Source of the DNA: Acidobacteriota bacterium
GTDB lineage: Bacteria; Acidobacteriota; Terriglobia; 20CM-2-55-15
Reading direction: 5' to 3'
DNA length: 53,367 nt
NCBI GenBank assembly: GCA_003223875.1
Contig: QHWY01000088.1
Span: 1-53,367 of the forward strand
A model generated the notes under the pieces. That model was given only the letters and a program-made list of their open reading frames with translations. It had not been told where the DNA came from and ran no database searches. Below are positions 1-8,201 of the stretch, piece after piece. A program made the position numbers and the translations under genes. Every line of letters starts with the position of its first letter. Position 1 is the first letter of the stretch.

Positions 1-56
1 TCGCTCTGGGAAAGGTGATTTTCACCTCGGAGTGAGAGCAGATGCGATGGACATGC

Positions 57-71
57 CAGAGGGAGAGGGTA
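57..71 (+). repeat. Partial CTCCCAGAGGGAGAGGG-family repeat before purM
   Basis: The bases CAGAGGGAGAGGGTA lie 11 nt upstream of the purM ATG and match the right half of the palindromic repeat seen complete at 10039-10059. The purine run could act as a ribosome binding site. Only the half element is visible here. Confidence 0.5.
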
Positions 72-82
72 CAATTACGTTC

Positions 83-1162
83 ATGGAAGATCGAACCTAC
101 AAAGAAGCGGGGGTCGATTCCGCGCAACAAGACCGGATCATGCACAACCTCACGTATTGGGTTGAGCGGACCTTTGCGTTCCGTCCCAATACGGTGAAAT
201 TACCGCTGGGTTACTTCGCCAACGTCATTGATCTTGGAAACGGTTCAGGTATCGCCGTATCCACGGACGGAGTCGGCACCAAAATCATCGTCGCCGAGAT
301 GATGAACAAATATGACACCGTCGGCATCGACTGTGTCGCCATGAACGTCAATGATGTGCTCTGCGTGGGCGCTACTCCGGTCACGCTGCTGGACTATATT
401 GCCGTCGAAGCACCGCACGACGATCTCATGGGTCCACTGGTCCAGGGACTATACAAGGGAGCGGAGCTCGCAAACGTAACCATTCCCGGCGGAGAAATCG
501 CCCAAGTCCGAGAAATGATCCGCGGCGTGCGCGAAGGCTACGCTTTCGATCTCGTCGGCACCGCGGTTGGCACGATCGATCTTTCTCGGATCCTCACAGG
601 CCAAGACACAAAGGACCGCGACATTATTGTGGGACTCCGCTCAACAGGCGTACACAGCAACGGTCTGACGTTGGCACGCCGGGTCTTCTTCGCGGTTCAA
701 AATTGGAACGTCGACAAATACCTCAGCGAACTCGGACGAACGATCGGGGAAGAACTGCTCGAGCCGACTCGCATCTACGTCCGAGAAGTTGTGGCGATGC
801 TTGAAGCCAATTTGAAGATCAAAGCATTGGCGCACATTACCAGCACCGGTTTCTTGAACATGAGCCGAGCCGCTTCCGACGTCAGCTACGTAATCGACAG
901 CTTGCCGGAACCCCATCCTATTTTCAGGCTTATTCAGCACTACGGTGCGATTTCGGATGAGGAGATGTTTTTCACCTACAACATGGGCTTCGGTTTTTGT
1001 GTGATTGTCGCGCCTGAGGATACCGACGCCGTTCGCGACTTCGCCCACGATTATGGCGTCGAAAGTCACGTCATCGGACACATCGCCGCCGACGGAAAAA
1101 GAGAAGTCCGTGTACCCCAATACCGGCTGCTGGGTTCAGACGGCAAATTCCGGAAAAGTTGA
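83..1162 (+). CDS. purM: Phosphoribosylformylglycinamidine cyclo-ligase (AIR synthetase)
   Basis: Catalyses the ATP-dependent closure of FGAM to aminoimidazole ribotide, step five of purine synthesis, in the cytoplasm. The 359-residue protein shows the AIRS-family DGVGTK motif, the IDCVAMNVNDVLCVGA block and an IPGGE motif where other PurM proteins have GGET. These blocks read to me like the archaeal or divergent PurM branch rather than the E. coli type (recall, unchecked). The start at 83 gives MEDRTYKEAGVD, matching the usual N-terminus; an upstream in-frame start at 32 would add 17 residues encoded by a purine-rich repeat. It is separated by one base from the next glycosyltransferase gene and lies about 27 kb from the other pur genes, so it seems co-transcribed with glycan genes. 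Confidence 0.93.
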   Translation: MEDRTYKEAGVDSAQQDRIMHNLTYWVERTFAFRPNTVKLPLGYFANVIDLGNGSGIAVSTDGVGTKIIVAEMMNKYDTVGIDCVAMNVNDVLCVGATPVTLLDYIAVEAPHDDLMGPLVQGLYKGAELANVTIPGGEIAQVREMIRGVREGYAFDLVGTAVGTIDLSRILTGQDTKDRDIIVGLRSTGVHSNGLTLARRVFFAVQNWNVDKYLSELGRTIGEELLEPTRIYVREVVAMLEANLKIKALAHITSTGFLNMSRAASDVSYVIDSLPEPHPIFRLIQHYGAISDEEMFFTYNMGFGFCVIVAPEDTDAVRDFAHDYGVESHVIGHIAADGKREVRVPQYRLLGSDGKFRKS

Positions 1163-1163
1163 C

Positions 1164-2384
1164 ATGCGAAAACATGTTGCCGAGTTCGAACCAGCAGATG
1201 TCGACCTGTTCGTCCCAAAGGATGATGCAGCCGACCCTCAACTCTCCATCGTCATTCCCGCGCTAAACGAAGAGCTGACCATCGGACGGTTTGTCGATTG
1301 GTGCCGCCAGGGTCTCCGCGAAGCAAATGTCCGCGGCGAAATCATCATTGTGGACAGTTCTTCAGACAGGACCGCGGAAATCGCACTCTCCCGAGGAGCG
1401 CGAGTCCTCAAAACGCCGAAGCGTGGATTGGGCCGCGCCTACATCGATGCGCTGCCGTTCATCCGCGGTGAATATGTTTTGATGGGCGACGCCGATTGCA
1501 CTTACGATTTCCGCGAACTCCGATCATTTATGGAGCGTTTTCGCAGCGGCTACGAATACGTAATGGGATCCCGCTTTCAAGGTTATATCGAGCCGGGTTC
1601 GATGCCGCCTCTCCACCAATATCTGGGGACGCCGGTGACGACCTGGATACTGAATTTTCTATATGGCAGCCGTTTCTCCGACATTCACTGTGGAATGCGC
1701 GGAATCACTCTCGATGCGCTTCGAAGAATGGACCTTCAGTCGCAGTCCTGGGAATACGCTTCGGAGATGGTTCTGAAATCGGTCCGCATGGAGCTGCGCA
1801 CAGCCGAAGTGCCGGTTCGCTTCTTAAGGGACGAGCAGGGCCGTTTGAGTCATCACAAGCGCTCCGGCTGGTTTTCACCGTGGCAAGCGGCCTGGATCAA
1901 CCTCAAAGCCATGTTCGTTCATGGCGCCGATTTTTTTCTTTTTCGTCCGGGACTGCTATTGCTATTTGTCGGTCTCTTGTTGACCGTGCCGGTCAGTCTC
2001 GGTCCTGCCACAGTCGGCCCAATTACGTTCTCGCTGCACTGGATGCTTTTGGGGCTGGTCCTTTGCGTCTTGGGCCTGCATGGAATTTACGTAGGCGCCA
2101 TCGCCCGGTTGTTCTCCGATTATTCCGGCGAAACGACACGGTGCTGGCTAAAGACGTTCTCCTATACGCGATCGGTTGTGCTGAGCGCCGTCGTTGTTGC
2201 CGGCGGCATCGGTTTAGGAATTCCATTGGTTGTCCGCTACATCCGCTCCGGTTTCCGATTGTCCGCAATTTTTCCCGCAGATCATCTCGCCGTTGCTGGA
2301 TTGTTATTGGTGATCGGCGGATTTATGAATTTCACTTTTACCTTGGCAATCCATGCGGCCGCCGCGAACCTTAAGCGGAGGTGA
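1164..2384 (+). CDS. Membrane-anchored family 2 glycosyltransferase
   Basis: A GT-A fold family 2 glycosyltransferase of the polyprenyl-phosphate sugar synthase type (406 residues). The catalytic domain begins with LSIVIPALNEE (about residue 27), then IIIVDSSSDRT and a GDADCTYD motif whose DAD (109-111) would bind metal and nucleotide sugar. About four hydrophobic segments follow between residues 270 and 400, so the enzyme probably sits in the inner membrane and charges a lipid carrier. The ATG at 1164 follows the purM stop by one base, implying coupled translation; a longer reading frame from 1005 lies inside purM and is less likely. Donor and acceptor cannot be read from sequence. Confidence 0.85.
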   Translation: MRKHVAEFEPADVDLFVPKDDAADPQLSIVIPALNEELTIGRFVDWCRQGLREANVRGEIIIVDSSSDRTAEIALSRGARVLKTPKRGLGRAYIDALPFIRGEYVLMGDADCTYDFRELRSFMERFRSGYEYVMGSRFQGYIEPGSMPPLHQYLGTPVTTWILNFLYGSRFSDIHCGMRGITLDALRRMDLQSQSWEYASEMVLKSVRMELRTAEVPVRFLRDEQGRLSHHKRSGWFSPWQAAWINLKAMFVHGADFFLFRPGLLLLFVGLLLTVPVSLGPATVGPITFSLHWMLLGLVLCVLGLHGIYVGAIARLFSDYSGETTRCWLKTFSYTRSVVLSAVVVAGGIGLGIPLVVRYIRSGFRLSAIFPADHLAVAGLLLVIGGFMNFTFTLAIHAAAANLKRR

Positions 2385-3024
2385 AACCGCGCGCCCGGAA
2401 GGCACGCGCGAACAGGCGTACGGACAGGATTATCAACCGACGCTCGTAGACCGCTTTGGGGTCTGGCTGTCCGCCTATCAAATCAGGAAGCATGTGGGTT
2501 CATTTCGCGGAAAGCAGATTGGAGACTTCGGCTGCGGCTATCAAGCTGCGTTCGTTCGATCAATCATACCGGAAATAGAGCGAGCCGTACTGGTCGATTC
2601 CGCATTGGCTCCGGATTTAAAAAAACAGCCGAAAATCACCGCGATTGAAGGGCCGCTGCCAGACACGCTTGTCGCGATAGCCGGCGGCAGTCTCGACATC
2701 ATATTGTGCATTTCCGTTCTTGAGCATTTATGGGATCCGTTGGCATTGTTAGAACAGTGCCTGCGCGTCGTGCGTCCCGAAGGAATGTGTTTGTTCAATG
2801 TTCCATCGTGGCGGGGGAAGCGATTTCTGGAATACTCTGCTTTCCGTCTCCGCCTCAGCCCAAAGGAGGAAATGGACGACCACAAGATGTATTACGACGT
2901 GAAGGACCTCTGGCCGTTATTGGTCCGCGCCGGTTTTTTACCGAGCCGGATTCGCTGTTTCTCCCATAAATTCGGATTGAACACATTCGCAGTTTGCACC
3001 GCCGATCGCCGCCCCGAACGATGA
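2353..3024 (+). CDS. SAM-dependent methyltransferase
   Basis: A class I methyltransferase of 223 residues. The SAM-binding motif I appears as IGDFGCGYQ (about 56-64), an acidic residue follows in LVDSALAP, and a motif IV/post-I region is seen in LDIILCISVLEHLWDP. The C-terminal half has the LRVVRPEGMCLFNVPSW pattern of methyltransferase type 11/12 proteins in glycan clusters. The only available start, ATG 2353, overlaps the preceding gene by 32 nt and no alternative start lies before the SAM motif. The substrate is unknown; neighbours suggest a sugar or lipid-linked glycan. Confidence 0.8.
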   Translation: MRPPRTLSGGETARPEGTREQAYGQDYQPTLVDRFGVWLSAYQIRKHVGSFRGKQIGDFGCGYQAAFVRSIIPEIERAVLVDSALAPDLKKQPKITAIEGPLPDTLVAIAGGSLDIILCISVLEHLWDPLALLEQCLRVVRPEGMCLFNVPSWRGKRFLEYSAFRLRLSPKEEMDDHKMYYDVKDLWPLLVRAGFLPSRIRCFSHKFGLNTFAVCTADRRPER

Positions 3025-3995
3025 CGGAGTTCCGACGCTATTTCATCGCCGGGGGGGCAGGATTTATCGGGAGCCATTTTACCGACCGGCTGCTTCAAGA
3101 CTCATCAGTGGCCGTGGTCACAATCTACGACAATTTCACGTCCGGCCGCGAATGGCATTATCAGGAGCATCTCTCGGATCCTCGATTCCGGGTAGTTCGC
3201 GGCGACGTTAAGGACCTCGATCTCCTTACCAACTCGATGCGGGGACACGAGGTGGTGATTCATCTCGCTTCCAATCCGGACATCGCACGAGCGGTCACGG
3301 AACCCGAAGTCGATTTTTCGGAAGGAACGTATCTCACCAATAACATTGTCGAGGCAATGCGCCGATCTGAGACGCAAACAATTCTTTATGCGTCCGGCAG
3401 TGGAGTCTACGGCGACTTGGGCGAAGAGCAAATCAATGAAGATCACGGCCCGCTGATACCCATTTCCACATATGGAGCCAGCAAACTCGCAGGCGAAGCA
3501 CTCATCAGTGCTTATTGTCATCTGTTCGATTTCACCGCGCGCGTCTTCCGCTTCGGGAACGTTGTGGGACCGAGACAAACCCACGGCGTTGGTTTCGATT
3601 TCCTGCGGCGGCTCGTTGCCGACCCGCGGAAGCTGCGGATTTTAGGGGACGGCGCGCAGAGCAAGTCTTATATTCATGTTCAAGACATTGTTGAAGCCGT
3701 CCTGTTGGCCGCACAGAGGTCCGCGGAAAAGTTTGCGGTTTACAATGTAGCGACGGATTACATTACCGTGACGGAGATTGCCCATCTAGCAGTCGAATGT
3801 GCGGGCCTTGACCGTGGCGGTGTCGAATTCGAATATTCCGGAGGCGATCGCGGTTGGAAAGGCGATGTGCCGGTTGTGCGCCTCGATACGACTCGGATTC
3901 GCAGTCTGGGTTGGATCTACCGCTTCAATTCCCGCGAGGCATTACGCGAGTCGATGATGGCGATGATGGCGGATTTCAAAGCAGGGCGCTTATGA
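3021..3995 (+). CDS. NAD-dependent nucleotide-sugar epimerase/dehydratase
   Basis: An extended short-chain dehydrogenase of 324 residues, of the UDP-glucose 4-epimerase/dehydratase family. It shows the Rossmann GGAGFIGSH motif at residues 10-18, a Ser in ASGSGVYGD and the catalytic Tyr/Lys pair in YGASK (about 151-155). It would interconvert or dehydrate a nucleotide sugar feeding the adjacent glycosyltransferases. ATG 3021 overlaps the upstream stop as ATGA, which decides the start over an in-frame ATG at 2994. The exact sugar specificity is not visible. Confidence 0.88.
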   Translation: MTEFRRYFIAGGAGFIGSHFTDRLLQDSSVAVVTIYDNFTSGREWHYQEHLSDPRFRVVRGDVKDLDLLTNSMRGHEVVIHLASNPDIARAVTEPEVDFSEGTYLTNNIVEAMRRSETQTILYASGSGVYGDLGEEQINEDHGPLIPISTYGASKLAGEALISAYCHLFDFTARVFRFGNVVGPRQTHGVGFDFLRRLVADPRKLRILGDGAQSKSYIHVQDIVEAVLLAAQRSAEKFAVYNVATDYITVTEIAHLAVECAGLDRGGVEFEYSGGDRGWKGDVPVVRLDTTRIRSLGWIYRFNSREALRESMMAMMADFKAGRL

Positions 3996-4780
3996 CTATG
4001 GAAAAATCACCCGCTTCCTCTGGGAGAGGGCGCCGGGATGACTGGGACAGCCATTGGAAGCAATATGGAGACAGCGCCGAACAGAACCCCGCTCAAAATT
4101 ACCGCCGCGAGATAATCCTATCGTTGCTCGATGTTGCTGAAGCCGGAGAAGGCTCACGCATCATTGATATCGGCAGCGGGCAGGGCGATATGGCCTCCGC
4201 GATTCGAGCACGATTCCCTTCAGCTGAAATTCTTGGATTGGAGTTGTCGGAAGCAGGCGTGGAAATCTCCCGCCGCAAGGTGCCGAGCGCGCGCTTCGTT
4301 CAGCGCAATCTGCTGGACAATACCAGAGTACCGGCTGCCCAGCGTGGATGGGGCACTCACGCGGTTTGTTCGGAAGTCATCGAACATCTAGACGATCCCG
4401 GAATTCTCCTAAAAAACGCTCGAGCCTACATGAACGAAGGTTGTTGCTTGATATTGACCGCTCCCGGCGGGCCGATGTCTGCTTTCGATACGTATATTGG
4501 ACATCGAAGACATTGGCAGCACCGCGACATTGAACTCCTCCTCCGCGACGCCGGCTACAAACCCGAGCTTGTGACCGGCGCCGGGTTTCCTTTCTTCAAT
4601 CTGTATCGCTGCCTGGTCATCTTGAGGGGCAAGAAGCTGATCAGCGACGTCAGCGCGGGCCCGGCGCAAAACGCTTCGACTGCAGCGCGTGCTGCAATGG
4701 CGCTGTTTCAGCGGCTGCTTCGGCAAAATCTCAATTCTTCGCGCCGCGGCTGGCAGATGATTGCGAAGGCTCGAGTATGA
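3992..4780 (+). CDS. SAM-dependent methyltransferase
   Basis: A second class I methyltransferase in the cluster (262 residues). Motif I is IIDIGSGQGD (about 57-66), followed by acidic LGLELSEAG and the HAVCSEVIEHLDDP motif. Its ATG overlaps the epimerase stop (ATGA). The first dozen codons read through a CCTCTGGGAGAGGG repeat, so residues about 8-15 (ASSGRGRR) are repeat-encoded and probably not conserved. It likely methylates a glycan or lipid precursor; the substrate is not known. Confidence 0.8.
   Translation: MTMEKSPASSGRGRRDDWDSHWKQYGDSAEQNPAQNYRREIILSLLDVAEAGEGSRIIDIGSGQGDMASAIRARFPSAEILGLELSEAGVEISRRKVPSARFVQRNLLDNTRVPAAQRGWGTHAVCSEVIEHLDDPGILLKNARAYMNEGCCLILTAPGGPMSAFDTYIGHRRHWQHRDIELLLRDAGYKPELVTGAGFPFFNLYRCLVILRGKKLISDVSAGPAQNASTAARAAMALFQRLLRQNLNSSRRGWQMIAKARV
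4017..4030 (+). repeat. CCTCTGGGAGAGGG repeat within a methyltransferase start
   Basis: A short imperfect palindrome of the same family as those at 9961-10060, 19075-19092 and 23855-23873. It lies within the first 13 codons of the methyltransferase gene, in the opposite orientation to the copies upstream of other genes. Confidence 0.5.
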
Positions 4781-6333
4781 ACGTTGTTTCGGTGCGCGGT
4801 ACGGCATGGCTTCTTCTACTGGGCCTCTCCATCTCTTATCTAGCTCTCGCTCCGTGCACGACCAACGGCAGAGGCTATGTCCCGGAGGACAGGGAAGCCG
4901 CACTGCAGATGCTCGCCGGTTTCAATGCCTTGGTAAAAGGTCGGCCGGTACCGCCCGTCGCGTGGACACGACACGGTCCTGTACCATTGCTTTTCGATCT
5001 TCCATTTGTCAGGCTCGGAAAATTCTTCGGGTCACCCGATTTTGCGCTGTCGCTGCAACCGGTAATTCTAACGGGCGCTTTGTTAACGATTCTCTACGTT
5101 TGGTTGAGAAGTCTCTCGACGGCCGGCATGAGCTTGCTGCTTACACTTGTTGGCGCCTTCGGCACCATGCTCTGGCCTTATGCGTATATCGGTCTTGAAA
5201 CAACGCAATCCTTCTTTGTCTTCCTGGCGGGATATTTGGCGCTGGCGGATGGAAAGATCCGAACGTGGCCGAGGCTCGTTTTGTTTGGGGTGATTTGTGC
5301 GCTTGCGATCTCGTCGAAATCCACCGGGATCGTCTTGGCCCCGGCAATCGCCTTTTTGGTTTATGTACAGTTTCGCGGCGATTGGCGTCCACGATGGAAG
5401 GAGGGACTGGCCGTCTCGCTGATCATCACGGGGATTTGGGTGTTGAATGTTATCGGATGGCGCTTGTACTGGGTTCCAAGAGGAGGTGGAGTTCACGCTT
5501 ACGAACAATGGATGGCCGGTTCTCCATTTCAGTTCTTTACGAACGCTATCGGCATTTTCGGCTCGCCGAACAAAGGCTTTTTCATTTTTGCTCCGGTGCT
5601 GCTGTTGACCGTCTATGTCATTCCGCGCACACTCGCTACGCATCGGGAGATTACGATTTTCGGATTGCTCGTGACCGCATGCATCGTCGTTCTGCTGTCT
5701 ATGTTGATCGTCACTGCTGACGAGGTGTGGGGACAGCGATTCCTGCATGTGGCAGTCGCGCCATTGTTGCTTCTTATCGGGGCCGCATGGCCTCGTTTTG
5801 AATGGCGAAAACATGTCGTCTTGCTGTTGCTCGGCTCGATTGGCGTGGCGATTTCATTCTTAGGAGCGTTCTTTTATTACGGCGAACGCCCGTCGGCGTC
5901 GGAGGATGCCGGCCAAAACACGATGGAATGGCTGGCCGGAGACACTACCTGGAACGAGGTAGTCTTCGACGCTCGGCTTTTCAGTGTTTGGGTGAAGGGT
6001 GGTACCGAACCGGTTTTCTGGACTCCTGTGCACGTGTGGGCGTGGACGCCGCCTAAGGATGCGATACCGTGGAAGAGTGTTAATCTTCGAACTTACACGG
6101 TGCCACAATCCTTCTTGCTGAATCGCTGGAATTTACAATTGAACCCTATCGAGTTGATGATCTTTAGGATTTGTTGGATTTCAATGATCGTCGGTCCCTT
6201 GCTGCTGTTGTGGGTTGTTGCGAGAACCTTAAGTTCCCAACGTCAGCGCTCGCAGCGAAATGCGATGGCGCCGGAGGAGTTCGGCAAAATCGCGGTCCGT
6301 CAGACGCGCGAACCGCCGGATCTTCCGGCGTGA
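4777..6333 (+). CDS. Polytopic membrane protein, GT39/ArnT-like
   Basis: A 518-residue integral membrane protein with roughly ten hydrophobic helices, starting with LLLLGLSISYLALAP. The layout resembles the dolichyl-phosphate-mannose/ArnT class of membrane glycosyltransferases that use polyprenyl-phosphate sugars, and an acidic pair occurs in the first large loop (VPEDREAA), where such enzymes carry catalytic acids. ATG overlaps the upstream stop (ATGA). The last 35 residues are polar, and their codons overlap the convergent glycosyltransferase gene. Assignment rests on topology and context, so the glycosyltransferase role is an inference. Confidence 0.65.
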   Translation: MNVVSVRGTAWLLLLGLSISYLALAPCTTNGRGYVPEDREAALQMLAGFNALVKGRPVPPVAWTRHGPVPLLFDLPFVRLGKFFGSPDFALSLQPVILTGALLTILYVWLRSLSTAGMSLLLTLVGAFGTMLWPYAYIGLETTQSFFVFLAGYLALADGKIRTWPRLVLFGVICALAISSKSTGIVLAPAIAFLVYVQFRGDWRPRWKEGLAVSLIITGIWVLNVIGWRLYWVPRGGGVHAYEQWMAGSPFQFFTNAIGIFGSPNKGFFIFAPVLLLTVYVIPRTLATHREITIFGLLVTACIVVLLSMLIVTADEVWGQRFLHVAVAPLLLLIGAAWPRFEWRKHVVLLLLGSIGVAISFLGAFFYYGERPSASEDAGQNTMEWLAGDTTWNEVVFDARLFSVWVKGGTEPVFWTPVHVWAWTPPKDAIPWKSVNLRTYTVPQSFLLNRWNLQLNPIELMIFRICWISMIVGPLLLLWVVARTLSSQRQRSQRNAMAPEEFGKIAVRQTREPPDLPA

Positions 6334-7251
6334 GCGCCACATCTCGGGAAACAATTTCAAACCAGACCAGTAAGCCTTCAGCATCATCAGCGCGAGCCGG
6401 CTGTGCGAACATCCGGCAGCATATTGGCCCGACGACCCGATCATGAAAATGGACCCATAGGCCTGATACGCCAGTCGCAAGACCGTAAAGAATGGTGAGA
6501 TCAGAAGCAACGAAAGCGGAAAGACTTTCACGGCGACGAAAATACGATTGCGTTCGATCAGAAAAGCCTTCAACGGCGAAAACTCGCCGGCAGTTGCGGA
6601 ATGAACATGATAAACGATGGCCGCCGGTATATAGAGACACCTCCAACCCGCAAGCCTGCCACGCAGACCGAGATCGGCGTCGTCGCCGTAAGCAAAGAAA
6701 TGCTCGTCGAAGAGGCCGATCACTTCGAGCATCTCGCGGCGATATAGCGCCGCAGCGGCATCGGGGAACAGAACTTCCTCGCTCTGATCAAACTGACCTC
6801 GATCCGGTTCGCCCGAACCCCTTCCGTGATTCAAGCCGTCGGGATAGATCAAGTGCCCCGCCTTATCGATGCGTTTTCGATCGTTGTAAAAGAGAATTTT
6901 ACTAGCGCACATACCGATCGAATCATCCGATTCCATACCGGCGACCAGCTCTTCGAGCCAGCGCTGGTCGGCCTCCGCGTCGTTATTCAATGTCGCGATG
7001 TAGCGGCCTTTCGCAACCCGGATACCGGCATTGCAGCCCCCAGCAAACCCGTTGTTCGATGGCAGGGAAACGACGCGCAGGCGCGGTTCGCTAATGCCGT
7101 TTAAAAATTCCAAAGAACCGTCGTGCGAACCGTTATCCACAACGATCACTTCGAAATCCGAAAACAGCTGCCGCCAAAGAGAATCGAGACAACGAGCGAG
7201 AAGTTCGCGCCGGTCCAAATTCACGACGATAACACTGATTTTCGGCTTCAC
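6229..7251 (-). CDS. Family 2 glycosyltransferase (rhamnosyltransferase-like)
   Basis: A GT2 enzyme of 340 residues with KISVIVVNLDRR at the N-terminus, VIVVDNGSHDGS, and an NNDAEAD nucleotide-binding motif at about 89-95, the arrangement seen in rhamnosyl- and galactofuranosyltransferase-like GT2 proteins. A hydrophobic patch near residue 240 may be membrane-associated. The start chosen is GTG 7251, which overlaps the upstream methyltransferase stop as GTGA and lies just before the conserved N-terminus; an ATG start at 7362 would add 37 unrelated residues. The 3' end overlaps the convergent membrane-protein gene by 105 nt. Confidence 0.85.
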   Translation of the reverse strand: MKPKISVIVVNLDRRELLARCLDSLWRQLFSDFEVIVVDNGSHDGSLEFLNGISEPRLRVVSLPSNNGFAGGCNAGIRVAKGRYIATLNNDAEADQRWLEELVAGMESDDSIGMCASKILFYNDRKRIDKAGHLIYPDGLNHGRGSGEPDRGQFDQSEEVLFPDAAAALYRREMLEVIGLFDEHFFAYGDDADLGLRGRLAGWRCLYIPAAIVYHVHSATAGEFSPLKAFLIERNRIFVAVKVFPLSLLLISPFFTVLRLAYQAYGSIFMIGSSGQYAAGCSHSRLALMMLKAYWSGLKLFPEMWRSRRKIRRFARLTDRDFAELLRRHRISLRALTLGT

Positions 7252-8201
7252 TTCTTCTTTGCCTCGATCATAACGGTTGCACCCCGGCCAAAGGCGGACT
7301 CCAGCAGAACGACCGGATAGGCACAGGTGACGAGCAGCAGATACGCCAGGTGACGAACCCATTCCACCGGTCGCGATTCGCGAATATTTCGCTTTCGATG
7401 GCGAACACTGCGGCTTACCGGATCGAGTGAAGGGAAAACACTCGAAACCAAAGCAGGAGCGTTATCGCGCAAATTGAAATGCCGGACTCTAGTGACAACG
7501 AAGCCCGAATCCGCCAGCAGCTTGAGCATCGAATTTCTCGAATAGTCGATGAGGTGGCGAGGAATATCCAATCCGTACCAGCGCGCGCCAAATATTTTGA
7601 ATTGCCAGCTTTCGATGTTGGGAACCTGAAGAATCATCACTCCATCCGGTTTCAACACACGCGCGACCTCCGCCAGCACGACGCGCGGATTGGAGACGTG
7701 TTCCATCACATGAAACAACGTCACCATGTCGAACGCCTGATCGGGAAAATGCGCGTCTTCGAGCGAGCCAACCGCGACGTCCACACTGTTTTCAATTGCG
7801 GCGATCTTTGCAGCCTCGGCTGAAAAATCCACACCGGTTGTGTGAAACCCTCGATGCTTGAGCAGGCCGAGCAACGTGCCGCTGCCGCATCCCACGTCGA
7901 GCACATCCAAACCGGTACGGTTACCCGCAGCTTTGGTGATGAACGCAATATGGTCGCGAAGCGCGAATTTTCGGTAAATGGACTCCAGCTTTTTCAGAGT
8001 GCCGGATTTCCGCGCGTTCCACCAATAGTCCGCGGGATAGAAGCGTGCAATTTCGGCCCTATCCGGCATCGGGTGTAAAAACAAACACCGGCAAGCTTCA
8101 CACCAGTGCAACGTAAATGTCTTCGATGTGGACTCGAAAAGAAGATCGGTTCCACTGAGCGCGGGAGCTGTTACCGGATTCAAACAGACCGGACAACTCA
8201 T
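7248..8201 (-). CDS. Methyltransferase with N-terminal zinc-ribbon
   Basis: A 317-residue class I methyltransferase. The N-terminus has CPVC (residues 3-6) and CEAC (34-37), a putative zinc-binding four-cysteine knuckle typical of a large group of glycan-cluster methyltransferases. SAM motif I is VLDVGCGSG (about 100-108), with VDFSAEA and LFHVMEHVSNP downstream. It is translationally coupled to both neighbours: its ATG overlaps the upstream stop (ATGA) and its stop overlaps the next gene's GTG. A hydrophobic stretch near residue 290 could attach it to the membrane. Confidence 0.83.
   Translation of the reverse strand: MSCPVCLNPVTAPALSGTDLLFESTSKTFTLHWCEACRCLFLHPMPDRAEIARFYPADYWWNARKSGTLKKLESIYRKFALRDHIAFITKAAGNRTGLDVLDVGCGSGTLLGLLKHRGFHTTGVDFSAEAAKIAAIENSVDVAVGSLEDAHFPDQAFDMVTLFHVMEHVSNPRVVLAEVARVLKPDGVMILQVPNIESWQFKIFGARWYGLDIPRHLIDYSRNSMLKLLADSGFVVTRVRHFNLRDNAPALVSSVFPSLDPVSRSVRHRKRNIRESRPVEWVRHLAYLLLVTCAYPVVLLESAFGRGATVMIEAKKK

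Noticed and set aside
641..1120. 159-codon open frame antisense to purM
   Set aside because: No signal peptide, domain or ribosome binding site; it is the shadow of a strongly supported purM frame. The same applies to many other antisense frames, for example 5083-5814 and 12141-12596.
1496..2374. 292-codon frame on plus overlapping the membrane glycosyltransferase
   Set aside because: Arg/Ser-rich composition without motifs, typical of an out-of-frame reading; the glycosyltransferase frame has clear GT2 motifs and membrane helices.
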